A stretch of DNA of 60,400 nucleotides from Micromonospora andamanensis. GTDB taxonomy: Bacteria; Actinomycetota; Actinomycetes; Mycobacteriales; Micromonosporaceae. The notes under the pieces were generated by a model, which was given only the letters and a program-made list of their open reading frames with translations, was not told the origin of the DNA and searched no databases. The DNA is taken from positions 1-60,400 of the forward strand of contig NZ_BOOZ01000044.1 in NCBI RefSeq assembly GCF_016863495.1. The letters are read 5' to 3'. The translations under genes and the position numbers were made by a program. Of the stretch, positions 27,144 through 35,416 are shown in pieces. How positions within the stretch are numbered: the first letter of the stretch is position 1; each line of letters opens with the position of its first letter.

Positions 27144-27442
27144 TCCGGGTCGTCCTCCCGGCTCACCTGAAGACCCTCGCCGGGGTGACCGGTGAGGTGC
27201 GTGTCGAGGTGGCCGGCCCCGGGCCGGCCACCCAGCGCCTGGTGCTCGACGCCATCGAGGCCCGCTACCCGATGCTGCTCGGCACCATCCGGGACCGGCA
27301 CAGCGGCACGCGCCGCGCCTTCGTCCGCTTCTACGCCTGCGAGGAGGACCTGTCCAACAGCTCACCCGACACGCCCCTGCCCGACCGGGTCGCTGCGGGC
27401 GAGGAGCCGTTCATCGTCCTCGGCGCGATGGCCGGGGGATAG
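27140..27442 (+). CDS. MoaD/ThiS-family ubiquitin-like protein ending in GG
   Basis: A 100-residue beta-grasp protein: IRVVLPAHLKTLAGVTGEV at the start and the terminal Gly-Gly (VLGAMAGG) are hallmarks of MoaD/ThiS sulphur carriers, whose C-terminal glycine is adenylated and thiocarboxylated. GTG 27140 overlaps the stop of the BNR gene. No MoaE, MoeB/ThiF-like E1 or JAB protease is in the window, so any activating enzyme must be encoded elsewhere. Whether it carries sulphur or modifies proteins is open. It ends 24 bases from the convergent response regulator. Confidence 0.82.
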   Translation: MIRVVLPAHLKTLAGVTGEVRVEVAGPGPATQRLVLDAIEARYPMLLGTIRDRHSGTRRAFVRFYACEEDLSNSSPDTPLPDRVAAGEEPFIVLGAMAGG

Positions 27443-27466
27443 CGCGGCGCCGGGCGGTGGGCGCGG

Positions 27467-28093
27467 TCAGACGCCGCGGGCGAACAGCGCCAGACGCACC
27501 CGGTTGGGGCTGTCCGTCTTGGTCATCAGGCTGGTGATGTGGGACTTGACGGTGGTGACACCGATGTGGAGCCGCTCGGCGATTTCACCGTTGGACAGCC
27601 CGTCGGCGACCAGGTCCAGCACCTGCTGCTCCCGGGCGGTCAGCCCGGCGACCGGCGACGGCGTCCCGGTCCGGGCGTGCACCGCGCGGTCCACCAACCG
27701 CCGCAGCACCTCCTGGCTGAACGGGCTGTCGCCGGCCGCGGCGCGGCGCACCCCGTCCAGCAGATCCGTCGGCGGTGCGTCCTTGAGCAGGAACCCGCAG
27801 GCACCGGCCGTCAACGCCGGGTAGAGGTGGTCGTCGTCGCCGAACGTGGTGAGCACCAGGACGCGGGCACCGGGCCGGTCGGCGAGGATCCGGGTGGTCG
27901 CGGAGATCCCGTCGACGCCCGGCATGCGCAGGTCCATCACCACGACGTCGGGCACCAGCCGGGCGGCGAGCGCGATGGCGTCGCGGCCGTTGTCGGCCTC
28001 ACCCACGACCTCGATGTCGGGCTGAGCCTCGCAGAGCATGCGCAGACCGGCCCGGATGAGCTGCTGGTCGTCGACCAGCAGCACCCGGATCAC
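27467..28093 (-). CDS. NarL/LuxR-type response regulator
   Basis: A 208-residue response regulator. The receiver domain starts IRVLLVDDQQLIRAGLRMLC with the phospho-acceptor Asp in VVVMDLRMPGVDG and Lys in GFLLKDAPP. The C-terminal LuxR helix-turn-helix is LTAREQQVLDLVADGLSNGE with TTVKSHITSLMTK. The GTG at 28093 overlaps the stop of the upstream histidine kinase (GTGA), so both proteins are coupled. Last gene of a four-gene operon (membrane protein, ABA4-like, kinase, regulator). Confidence 0.93.
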   Translation of the reverse strand: MIRVLLVDDQQLIRAGLRMLCEAQPDIEVVGEADNGRDAIALAARLVPDVVVMDLRMPGVDGISATTRILADRPGARVLVLTTFGDDDHLYPALTAGACGFLLKDAPPTDLLDGVRRAAAGDSPFSQEVLRRLVDRAVHARTGTPSPVAGLTAREQQVLDLVADGLSNGEIAERLHIGVTTVKSHITSLMTKTDSPNRVRLALFARGV

Positions 28094-29271
28094 GCGCGCT
28101 CCGTCGCCCGGTGGAGGGCGGGCAGCACGGTGGCGACCCGCCACCCCGTGCCGGTCGGGCCGGCGGTCAACCGGCCGCCGAGCACCTCCACCCGTTCCCG
28201 CATGCCGGTGATGCCGTGACCACCGCCGGCCGGCACGGTGACCGGCAGCCAGCCACGCCCGTCGTCGGTCACCTCCCAGTGGACCGCGCCGTTGACCACG
28301 CTCACCGACAGGTGCGCCACCGCGTCCGCACCGGCGTGCTTTGCCACGTTCGTCAGCGCCTCCTGGCTGAGCCGCAGCACCGCGAGGCCGCGTACCGCGT
28401 CGAGGGTCCCGACCGCCGGGTCGATGTCGGCGACCACCGTGACACCCGCCTGACGGGCCCGGTCCACCGCGCCGCCGAGCGCGGCCGGCAGCGCGGACGG
28501 TTCGATGGCGGTCAGCGCGGCGTCGCCGCGTACGCCGTCGGGGTCACGCAGCACCGCGACCAGCCGGCGCAGGTCGGCGAGGGCGGCGGTGCCGGTGCCG
28601 TGCACGTCGTCGAAGACCGCGCTCACCCGGGGGTCCAGGTCGGTCAGGACGTGCCGGGCCACCCCGACCCGCAGCACCATCGACGCGACGTGGTGCGCGA
28701 CCACGTCGTGCAACTCCCGGGCGATGGCGCTGCGTTCGTCGGCGCGCGCGGCCCGACCCTCCGACTCGCGTCGCCGTTGCTCCTCCTCGGCCCGCCGCCG
28801 CGACTGCTGACCGAGTTCCCGGGTGGTCCGGATGACAAGTCCGAGCAGCAGCGGTACACCGACCTCCGGGAGCAGCCCGAACACACCGGAGAGCAGCCGC
28901 GGCAGCGGATCACCTATCGAGTCGGTCAGGTCGACAATGGCCAGCAGCCCCGCCGCCAGCCAGATGGTCCGCCCTCGGCGGGCGACCATCGTCAGTTCGA
29001 GCAGCGCCCAGCTGGCCCCCACCTGGTTGATCGTGAAGTCGTCGACCAGCCAGATCGCCACCGCCAGCAGTATCGTCTGTGCCAGCAGGTTGACATGTGG
29101 CCGGTGGTGCAGCGACAACCCGGCCGCGAAGGCGAGCACCGCGAGGATCAACTGGGTGTTCGTCGGCGCGACCTGGGCGCCGACGAACAGATAGCCCAGG
29201 CCCGACAGGATGAGCAGCACCATCCGCGCGAGGCTGTCGCGCGCGTCGAACAGCCGCCCCAACCAGCCCAC
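28090..29271 (-). CDS. Sensor histidine kinase (HisKA_3)
   Basis: A 393-residue membrane kinase. Residues 1-150 hold several hydrophobic helices (MVLLILSGLGYLFVGAQVA; ILAVLAFAAGL; LLLGLVIRTT). A coiled linker rich in Arg/Glu leads to the dimerisation box ERSAIARELHDVVAHHVASM with the phosphorylated His in ELHDVVAHH. The ATPase domain shows RLSQEALTNVAKHAGADAV and VTDDGRGWLP with GHGITGMRERV. The GTG start at 29271 is four bases after the ABA4-like stop. It phosphorylates the following response regulator; signal unknown. Confidence 0.93.
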   Translation of the reverse strand: MGWLGRLFDARDSLARMVLLILSGLGYLFVGAQVAPTNTQLILAVLAFAAGLSLHHRPHVNLLAQTILLAVAIWLVDDFTINQVGASWALLELTMVARRGRTIWLAAGLLAIVDLTDSIGDPLPRLLSGVFGLLPEVGVPLLLGLVIRTTRELGQQSRRRAEEEQRRRESEGRAARADERSAIARELHDVVAHHVASMVLRVGVARHVLTDLDPRVSAVFDDVHGTGTAALADLRRLVAVLRDPDGVRGDAALTAIEPSALPAALGGAVDRARQAGVTVVADIDPAVGTLDAVRGLAVLRLSQEALTNVAKHAGADAVAHLSVSVVNGAVHWEVTDDGRGWLPVTVPAGGGHGITGMRERVEVLGGRLTAGPTGTGWRVATVLPALHRATERA

Positions 29272-29275
29272 GGCC

Positions 29276-29731
29276 TCAGCCTAGGCGCTGCTCGTCGAGG
29301 CCAGAAGTGGCCGACGGGCCGGCCCATCTGGTGCGAACGACCAGATAGGCCGCCAGGCCGAGCGGACCCAGCAGGATCGTCAGGAGCAGCACCGGCGCCA
29401 TCACCAGCGACGGGACCACCCGTTCCCGGCTGTCGAGCCAGGCCCAACGACCGACGAACAGGTCGAAGGCGATCATGTGTGCCCAGGCCGCCGCCGCGCC
29501 GTCGGCACCGCCGAGCAACTCCCGTACGCCGTCCAGGGTGGGGTCCACCACTGCCGGCAGGACCTCACCGAACGCCGGAACCACCAGGATCGCGTAGATC
29601 ACCACGACCGGCATCACGATCAGCGGCGACCGGATGATCCGCTGGGTGACCGTCCAGTTCGGCAGCAGGATCATCAGCGCCCAGAAGGGTGCCGCCACCG
29701 CGAAGGTAAGCGTGAACAACGTGGCGCTCAC
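29276..29731 (-). CDS. ABA4-like (DUF4281) integral membrane protein
   Basis: A 151-residue protein with four membrane helices. Its start FAVAAPFWALMILLPNWTVT and the central AWAHMIAFDLFVGRWAWLDS are signatures of the ABA4-like family, known from plant neoxanthin synthesis and widespread in bacteria without a proven function. The GTG start at 29731 overlaps the stop of the upstream membrane protein, and the histidine kinase follows after four bases. Operon position suggests it takes part in the stimulus sensed or the response made. Confidence 0.85.
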   Translation of the reverse strand: MSATLFTLTFAVAAPFWALMILLPNWTVTQRIIRSPLIVMPVVVIYAILVVPAFGEVLPAVVDPTLDGVRELLGGADGAAAAWAHMIAFDLFVGRWAWLDSRERVVPSLVMAPVLLLTILLGPLGLAAYLVVRTRWAGPSATSGLDEQRLG

Positions 29732-30786
29732 GCGGTCACCTCCGCCCGCGCGTCACCCTCGACCCCGTCGTCGTGCGGTCCCGCTGACCGCGCCACCCCC
29801 GGCCCCGCCGAACGCTGCTCACCCGAACCCGACCGGTGCTGCTCACCCGGAGCCGACTGGTGTTCGGCTCCGGCTGTCGGCACCCTACGTGCTGCCAGCA
29901 CGCCGCCGGCAGCGGCGACGGTCACGATCGCCAGCCCCGCGACGGCGGCCAGGGTGAGCGTGTCCGGGCGCAGCAACGGCTGCCCGCGCAGCGCCTGCCA
30001 GGTCAGCAGCACCGTCGAAGCGCCGTAGCTGACACCCACCACGAGCAGCAGCCGCGCCCGCGTACGCGCGTCCAGCCAGCCACCGGCGAACCGGCTGAGC
30101 AGCAACGCCAGGATCGGCAGCACCTGCATCCCGTGCAGCCCGACGAAGTGCCCGATCCGCAGGTCTCCACCTGTCGTGCTCCAGCCGACAAGCGGCAGCC
30201 CCGGCCCACCGTCGGCCACGCCGACACTGTGCGCCCCGGCGATGCCCTCCATGACGGGAGCCTGATCCGGCAGCGTCATCGGCACCGCCACCAGCATGCC
30301 GAGCGCGGCCAGCGCGAGCCCCAGACCGATCGCGTACCGGCCGGCCCGGTCGGCGATCGGCTGGCGCAGCACCGCGACGCCGATGACGACGTGCGCGACG
30401 AACAACACCATGATCGCTGCACCCATCAGCTGCCACAGTACGGCGTTGAACGGGGTGGTCTCGTTGTAGTGGCTGGTGGTGCCGCGTACCACCTGCCCGA
30501 CGATGATGCTCATCTCCACCACACCCATGGCTACCACCACGGTGACCGCCCACTCCGCGATCCGGCTGCGACGACGCAGCAGGGAGAGCAGCCAGACCAG
30601 GGTGCCGCCGTACAGCACGAAGGACACCGAGAACTTGAACGGCTTGAGCCAGATCGGCGCGCCGGTCAGGACCCGCTGGTCGGCGACGATGCCGACCGCG
30701 CAGACGACGGCCAGCACCGCCATCGCCGCCACGAAGACCATCAGGGGGCGGTGCCAGTACGCCCGCCGCGACAGGTTGTCAGTCAT
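29728..30786 (-). CDS. Multi-pass membrane protein, unknown function
   Basis: A 352-residue protein with about eight membrane helices (LMVFVAAMAVLAVVCAVGIV; FSVSFVLYGGTLVWLLSLL; LMGAAIMVLFVAHVVIGVAV; GLALAALGMLVAVPMTL; LHGMQVLPILALLLSRFAGG) and a hydrophilic, low-complexity 55-residue C-terminal tail. Repeated His and Trp in helices (HFVGLHGMQ, WSTTGGDLRIGH) could bind a cofactor, but I recognise no family. ATG 30786 is used because the region before it is Arg/Pro-rich nonsense. First gene of the operon with the ABA4-like protein and the two-component pair; 182 bases separate it from the divergent CBS remnant. Confidence 0.8.
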   Translation of the reverse strand: MTDNLSRRAYWHRPLMVFVAAMAVLAVVCAVGIVADQRVLTGAPIWLKPFKFSVSFVLYGGTLVWLLSLLRRRSRIAEWAVTVVVAMGVVEMSIIVGQVVRGTTSHYNETTPFNAVLWQLMGAAIMVLFVAHVVIGVAVLRQPIADRAGRYAIGLGLALAALGMLVAVPMTLPDQAPVMEGIAGAHSVGVADGGPGLPLVGWSTTGGDLRIGHFVGLHGMQVLPILALLLSRFAGGWLDARTRARLLLVVGVSYGASTVLLTWQALRGQPLLRPDTLTLAAVAGLAIVTVAAAGGVLAARRVPTAGAEHQSAPGEQHRSGSGEQRSAGPGVARSAGPHDDGVEGDARAEVTA

Positions 30787-30968
30787 GCCTGTAGATGCTT
30801 GTCGGCGTACGGCCGGCCGTCGCCCGACCTCGGGCCCCGATCGCGGCCGGTGGTGGGTGGCCGTCTCCTCCCTGGGTAGGAGACCGGCAACGGCCCCTGT
30901 GAGCAGGGCCCTACGCCTCTGTCGGTGGCGCGGGGGCGGTGGCAGCCTGGCGGGGTGAGGAGGCGACG

Positions 30969-31094
30969 ATGACCACCCTGAAGAAGACGACGCACTGGAC
31001 GGTCGGCGACGTGATGACCCGCGACGTCCTGTCGGTGCGGCCCGACACCTCGTACCGCGAGGTGGTCGACGAGCTGCGGCCCTCGCGTGACTGA
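30969..31094 (+). pseudogene. Truncated CBS-domain gene remnant
   Basis: A 41-codon frame with a strong ribosome site (GAGGAGG) and ATG at 30969. It encodes the first half of a CBS domain, HWTVGDVMTRDVLSVRPDTS then YREVVDEL, and then stops at 31094. Intact actinobacterial relatives continue with a second half (typically ending in VPVVD and a further CBS domain) that is absent. The stop lies inside the PHP gene, whose GTG start at 31087 overlaps it by eight bases, so a deletion seems to have joined the two. The promoter and ribosome site may now drive the PHP gene through translational coupling. Confidence 0.7.
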
Positions 31095-32103
31095 CGAGCG
31101 ACTCCGGCATTCCGACGCGGCGGAGTACCCGGCCCGGCAGGTGGCGGGCCGGGGGCCCGGCTGGTACCGGGGCGACGTCCACCTGCACACGGTGCTCTCC
31201 GCAGGCGGTGAACTCTCCCCAGGGCAGCTAGCCGCCGCCGCCCGGGAGATCGGGCTGCACTTCGTCGCCACCACCGAGCACAACACCTCGGCCGGGCACG
31301 GTGACTGGAGCCGGTACGCGGGCGACGACCTGCTGGTGATCCTCGGTCAGGAGGTCACCACCCACACCGGGCACTGGCTCGCCCTCGGCCTGGAACCCGG
31401 ACACCAGGTCGAGTGGCGGTACGGCGTGCGCGACGATGCCATCGAGCACCGGTTGGCCCAGGTACGCGCATCAGGCGGGCTCTGCGTGGCCGCGCACCCG
31501 TACGCGCCGTACGAGTCCGGGACCCTGGCCTACCCGTACCGGTGCTTCGACGCGGTGGAGGTGTGGAACGGACAGTGGCGCTCGGACCTGCCGTGGAACG
31601 CCGACAACGAGGCGGCGCTGGCCGAGTGGGGGCGCAACCTCGGCCACGACATCCATCAGGGACGGTGGTGGCCGGCGGTCGGCAACAGCGACGCCCACCT
31701 CGCAGGTCAGCTCGGCACACCGCACACGGTGGTCCACGCCGAGGAGTTGAGCGTCGACGCGGTCCTCGCCGGCCTGCGCGCCGGCCGGAGCTGGATCGCC
31801 GGCTCCACCGCCGTCGACCTGGTGCTCACCGCCGCGACAGGTGGCCGCGCTGTCGGCGTCGGTGAGCGCCTGGACTCCGGCGGCGAGCCGATCGAGGTGC
31901 GGGTGCGGGTGGCCGGGGTGCCGTCCGGCACCGTCAGCCTGCACACCGAACGCGGCACCGTGCTCCGCGAGCGACTGCCCGGGGACGGCGCGGGCACGAT
32001 CCGTTGGCGCACCACGGCGCGGGACGGCGGCTTCGTCCGGGCCGAGGTGCGCCATCCGGACCGGCAGATGGCGGCCCTGACCAACCCCGTGATCCTGACC
32101 TGA
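31087..32103 (+). CDS. CehA/McbA-type PHP metallohydrolase
   Basis: A 338-residue PHP-domain hydrolase. Metal-binding motifs are YRGDVHLHTVLSAGG, VATTEHNTSAGH, VILGQEVTTHTGHW, VAAHPYAPYE and VGNSDAHLAGQ. The C-terminal about 80 residues form an immunoglobulin-like domain (PIEVRVRVAGVPSGTVSLHT). The family hydrolyses phosphoesters or related bonds; CehA and McbA act on carbaryl. There is no signal peptide. The GTG start at 31087 has no ribosome site of its own and overlaps the CBS remnant, so translation is probably coupled to it. Confidence 0.87.
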   Translation: MTDERLRHSDAAEYPARQVAGRGPGWYRGDVHLHTVLSAGGELSPGQLAAAAREIGLHFVATTEHNTSAGHGDWSRYAGDDLLVILGQEVTTHTGHWLALGLEPGHQVEWRYGVRDDAIEHRLAQVRASGGLCVAAHPYAPYESGTLAYPYRCFDAVEVWNGQWRSDLPWNADNEAALAEWGRNLGHDIHQGRWWPAVGNSDAHLAGQLGTPHTVVHAEELSVDAVLAGLRAGRSWIAGSTAVDLVLTAATGGRAVGVGERLDSGGEPIEVRVRVAGVPSGTVSLHTERGTVLRERLPGDGAGTIRWRTTARDGGFVRAEVRHPDRQMAALTNPVILT

Positions 32104-32211
32104 CCGGTGTCAGGTGGCGCGGCGTCGCCGACGCCGGGCAGCGCGACCCGGTCACATCCAGGGTCCGGCCGGGGTCGAGGGAGTGAGGGGTTCAGGGGAA
32201 GGGGAGTGGCG

Positions 32212-33093
32212 ATGCGGGAGCCCGCCTGGTTGGCCGATCGGTTCGAGCAGCAGCGGCCGTACCTGCATGCGGTGGCCTACCGGATGCTCGGGTCGCTCGG
32301 CGAGGCGGAGGACGCGGTGCAGGAGACGTGGCTCCGGCTGTCCCGCGCCGACTCCGACGAGGTGGACAATCTCGCCGCCTGGCTGACCACTGTCGTCGCT
32401 CGGGTGTGCCTGAACATCCTGCGTACCCGGCAGCGGCGGCGCGAGGAGCCGTTGGACATCCGGGTACCCGACCCGGTGATCACGCCCGCCGGACCCGACG
32501 ACCCCGAGCACGCCGCCGTGCTCGCCGATTCGGTGGGACTGGCGCTGCTTGTGGTGCTCGACACGCTGAGCCCCGCCGAACGCCTGGCGTTCGTGCTGCA
32601 CGACATGTTCGGGGTGCCCTTCGACGAGATCGCCTCGATGATCGACAGGACGCCGGTGACCACCCGACAGTTGGCCAGCCGGGCCCGCCGGCGGGTACGC
32701 GGCCAGGCGCCGCCGGCCGACACCGACCTGGCCCGTCAGCGCGTGGTCGTCAGCGCGTTCCTCGCCGCCGCCCGCGACGGCGACATCGACGGGCTCGTCG
32801 CCGTGTTGCATCCGGACGTGGTGCTGCGGTCCGACGGCGGCGCCACCCGCACCCGCCACACCACCGTGATCACCAGCGCGCGGGCGGTGGCCGCCCAGGC
32901 CACGACCTTCGGCCGGTTCTCGCCGTTCGCCCGCCACGCGGTGATCAACGGCGCTGCCGGGGTGGTGGTCATGGCGTCGGGTCGCCCGTTGTCGGTGATG
33001 GCGTTCGGTGTCCGCGACGGGCGTATCGCCGAGATCGATGTGCTCGCCGACCCGGATCGCCTGGCCACCTTCGACCTCTCCGCCTTCACGTGA
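32212..33093 (+). CDS. ECF41-type RNA polymerase sigma factor
   Basis: A 293-residue sigma factor. Region 2 is YLHAVAYRMLGSLGEAEDAV-QETWLRL; region 4 is LDTLSPAERLAFVLHDMFGV with FDEIASMIDRTPVTTRQLAS. A C-terminal SnoaL-like extension (residues about 185-293) has LRSDGGATRTRH and DPDRLATFD, close to the DGGGK and NPDKL motifs of ECF41 factors, whose extension controls activity instead of an anti-sigma factor. The usual carboxymuconolactone-decarboxylase-like neighbour is absent here. ATG 32212 follows GGGGAAGGGGAG. Confidence 0.88.
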   Translation: MREPAWLADRFEQQRPYLHAVAYRMLGSLGEAEDAVQETWLRLSRADSDEVDNLAAWLTTVVARVCLNILRTRQRRREEPLDIRVPDPVITPAGPDDPEHAAVLADSVGLALLVVLDTLSPAERLAFVLHDMFGVPFDEIASMIDRTPVTTRQLASRARRRVRGQAPPADTDLARQRVVVSAFLAAARDGDIDGLVAVLHPDVVLRSDGGATRTRHTTVITSARAVAAQATTFGRFSPFARHAVINGAAGVVVMASGRPLSVMAFGVRDGRIAEIDVLADPDRLATFDLSAFT

Positions 33094-33173
33094 TCGCCGA
33101 CCGGCACCCGACAGGCTGAGGTGTCCGTCCGGCACGGCGCTCCGACGGCCCGGCGCCTCGACCGGCCGGGTCG

Positions 33174-33196
33174 GGGCGCAGCCGTGCGCTGCGCCC
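33174..33196. terminator. Bidirectional hairpin between convergent genes
   Basis: Nine-bp arms GGGCGCAGC (33174-33182) and GCTGCGCCC (33188-33196) with a five-base loop, between the sigma factor stop and the convergent cap-like gene. Confidence 0.6.
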
Positions 33197-33204
33197 GCGG
33201 CGGA

Positions 33205-33822
33205 TCAGCGCGGCGCGGCGTACGCCAGTGGCGCGCGGATGTCGTCCCAGGTGCCGGTGAGCGTGGCGACGGCCGGGGCGGCGGTGGATCCGGGGCGGCG
33301 GATCACCCCCAGCTCGACGGCGTCGGTGACGATGAGCGTCGGGTCGCCGTCGACCACCTGACGCACCGCCCCGACCGGGGGCGCGTCGGCGGCGGGGGTG
33401 TCGCTTGTGATGTCCATGCTGGGTGGGCGCACCTCCCGCCGGCCGTCGACCTCGAAGTATTCCTCGGCCTGAGCGGTGCCGGCCAGGATCGTGGCGGCCA
33501 GGGCAGCCGCGTACACCGGGTCACCCACCGCGTCGTAGACCCAGCGGCGGCCCAGTACCGAGTGCTCGGTGGTGCCGACCAGCCACTCGTCGGCACCGTC
33601 CAAGGGTGCCCCACGGTAGGTCAGCGGCACCTGGTGCACCGGCCCGTCACCGCCCCGGACCAGGAGCGTCTCGATGCCCACCTGGCCGGCCGGATCGTCG
33701 AACCGGTACGCGGCCACGCGCGTCACGTCGCCGCCGCCCGCGTACCAGTCGCGGGTCGGCAGCCAGGTCGCCAACAGGTCCAGCTTGGCGGGACGGATGT
33801 CTGCTCGGTGCAACAACGCCAT
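33205..33822 (-). CDS. Maltokinase N-terminal cap-like domain protein
   Basis: A 205-residue protein resembling the N-terminal cap of actinobacterial maltokinases but without the kinase domain: ALLHRADIRPAKLDLLATWL, VAAYRFDDPAGQVGIETLLV and YRGAPLDGADEWLVGTTEHS, then LGRRWVYDAVGDPVYAAALA. Free-standing copies are common in actinobacteria and their role is unknown. ATG 33822 is chosen as it begins the conserved block; two ATGs just upstream are in frame. It is divergent from the nucleotidyltransferase gene. Confidence 0.7.
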   Translation of the reverse strand: MALLHRADIRPAKLDLLATWLPTRDWYAGGGDVTRVAAYRFDDPAGQVGIETLLVRGGDGPVHQVPLTYRGAPLDGADEWLVGTTEHSVLGRRWVYDAVGDPVYAAALAATILAGTAQAEEYFEVDGRREVRPPSMDITSDTPAADAPPVGAVRQVVDGDPTLIVTDAVELGVIRRPGSTAAPAVATLTGTWDDIRAPLAYAAPR

Positions 33823-33917
33823 GTGCCGCATCGTACGCACATCGGGACCAGACGGCCGCCCACGGGCCGGCTGGAAAACGGTGGCGTCGGCGCTCGGACC
33901 GGGCGCAGACTCGGCCG

Positions 33918-34700
33918 ATGACGGACCAGCTCCGGGAGCTCACCGAACTCGTCGGGGCGGTGCTCGGCGACCGGCTCGTCGGCGCCTACCTGCACGGCTC
34001 GGCCGTGTTCGGTGGACTGCGGCCCGCCAGCGACATCGACGTGCTCGTCGTCGCGGCCGGCAGCCTGACCGACCGGGAGCGGCGGCGGCTGCTGGACGGC
34101 CTGCTGGCCACCTCCGGTGCGGTGCACCGGGCCCGTCCGGTCGAGTTGACAGTTGTCGTCGGCACCGAGGTGCGGCCGTGGCGCTTCCCGCCCACTGTGG
34201 ACTTCCAGTACGGCGAGTGGCTACGCGAGGCGTACCTGTCCGGTGTGGTTCCGCAACCGGAGACGATGGCGGACCTGGCGCTGTTGGCCACGGCGGCCCG
34301 TGCCGGCGATCACCCTTTGGTCGGACCGCCTCCGGCGCGGGTGCTGGCGCCGGTGCCCCGAGCCGATGTGGTGCGGGCGAGCTTGGCCGGCGTACCGGGA
34401 CTGCTGGACGACCTCGACGGTGACACCCGCAACGTGCTGCTCACCCTCGCCCGCGTCTGGTTCACCGTGGCCACCGGGCAGATCCGTGCTAAGGACGCCG
34501 CAGCCGACTGGGCCCTGGCCCGCCTGCCTCCGGAACACCGGCCGGTCCTGGCCCACGCCCGCCAGTTGTACCTGGACTGCCGCTACGAGCAGGAACGCTG
34601 GAGCGAGACCCTGCTGGCCCAGGTCCGCCCACACGTCGACGAGGTGCTGCGCCACCTCGAACGGGCCGTGCGCCCCGGTGAGGCGGTGGCTCGCGGGTGA
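33918..34700 (+). CDS. AadA-like aminoglycoside nucleotidyltransferase
   Basis: A 260-residue protein of the ANT(3'')/ANT(9) type. GAYLHGSAVFGGLRPASDID followed by VLVV contains the nucleotidyltransferase GS motif and the two metal-binding Asp residues; VELTVV supplies the third acidic residue. The C-terminal half is the all-helical DUF4111 domain (RNVLLTLARVWFTVATGQ; KDAAADWALARLPPEHRPVL). It could adenylylate streptomycin or spectinomycin, though chromosomal actinobacterial copies often have untested activity. ATG 33918 begins TDQLRELTELV. Single gene. Confidence 0.82.
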   Translation: MTDQLRELTELVGAVLGDRLVGAYLHGSAVFGGLRPASDIDVLVVAAGSLTDRERRRLLDGLLATSGAVHRARPVELTVVVGTEVRPWRFPPTVDFQYGEWLREAYLSGVVPQPETMADLALLATAARAGDHPLVGPPPARVLAPVPRADVVRASLAGVPGLLDDLDGDTRNVLLTLARVWFTVATGQIRAKDAAADWALARLPPEHRPVLAHARQLYLDCRYEQERWSETLLAQVRPHVDEVLRHLERAVRPGEAVARG

Positions 34701-34776
34701 TCGGGAGAACCTGACAGCGGGCAGGTGTGCGGGCGTGCTCGGCGGGTAGGCGCCGGCTTTCGACGAGGGAGCCGAG

Positions 34777-35241
34777 ATGGCCGACGAGGCGCCGGACTAC
34801 TTCCAGCCCGAGGGTGGCATGGTCCTCACCCACCTGCTGATCGTGCGTGACGTCAACCGCTCCCGGGAGTTCTACCGGGGAGTCCTGGGCGCGACTGTGG
34901 TGCGCGAGCTCAATCCGGCCGTCCTGCGCCTGCACAACAGTTACATCGTGCTCAACGACGAGGGTGGCCCCACCGACGACAAGCCGACCGTACGAGCCCA
35001 GGCCCCAACGGACTCGAACACCCTCAGCGGCGCGATCAACATTCGGGTGACCGACGTGCACGCGGTCTACGAGCAGTGGCGGGCCCGTGGCGGGGAGTTC
35101 CTGACCGAACCGAAGGACCATGCTGCGGAGATCCGCTGCTATCTGCGGGATCCGGACGGATACCTGATCGAGGTCGGCCAGGCCACCGGGATCCTCGCCG
35201 AACAGGCCCGAATCGCCGATCCGGGCCGAACTGCCGCCTGA
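34777..35241 (+). CDS. VOC-family (glyoxalase-like) protein
   Basis: A 154-residue vicinal-oxygen-chelate protein: LTHLLIVRDVNRSREFYRGV, INIRVTDVHAVYEQWRARGG and CYLRDPDGYLIEVGQATG. Metal ligand candidates are His in LTHLL and Glu in LIEVGQ. Family members include glyoxalases, dioxygenases and antibiotic-binding proteins; substrate is not evident. ATG 34777 follows GAGGGAGCC. It ends before an inverted repeat shared with the convergent GntR gene. Confidence 0.85.
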   Translation: MADEAPDYFQPEGGMVLTHLLIVRDVNRSREFYRGVLGATVVRELNPAVLRLHNSYIVLNDEGGPTDDKPTVRAQAPTDSNTLSGAINIRVTDVHAVYEQWRARGGEFLTEPKDHAAEIRCYLRDPDGYLIEVGQATGILAEQARIADPGRTAA

Positions 35242-35301
35242 CCACCGACATCTCCGCGTCGTCCTGACCCACTCCACTCCACCCCGCCGGCCCGCTTCGC
35301 T

Positions 35302-35369
35302 GATCATGCAATTGCGGCACCTGGAATGGGAAGAATGTCCAGATTCTCAGGTGCCACAACTGCATGATC
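35302..35369. terminator. Long inverted-repeat element between VOC and FadR genes
   Basis: Two 22-base arms (35302-35323, GATCATGCAATTG...; 35348-35369, ...CAACTGCATGATC) pair with only two mismatches around a 24-base loop. It sits between convergent genes and is followed by a G-run tract (35379-35416). The TGCA-GATCGACG edge recurs in the element at 44003-44062, suggesting a family of intergenic hairpins that act as bidirectional terminators. Confidence 0.7.
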
Positions 35370-35416
35370 GACGAGGTTGGGCGTGAGGGTGGGAGGGTGG
35401 GAGGGTGGGGTGGGGG

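Noticed and set aside
25788..27365. N-terminal extension of the EACC1-like protein to 667 residues
   Set aside because: The extension lies antisense to the BNR and MoaD-like genes and is low-complexity. ATG 25787 begins the recognisable domain.
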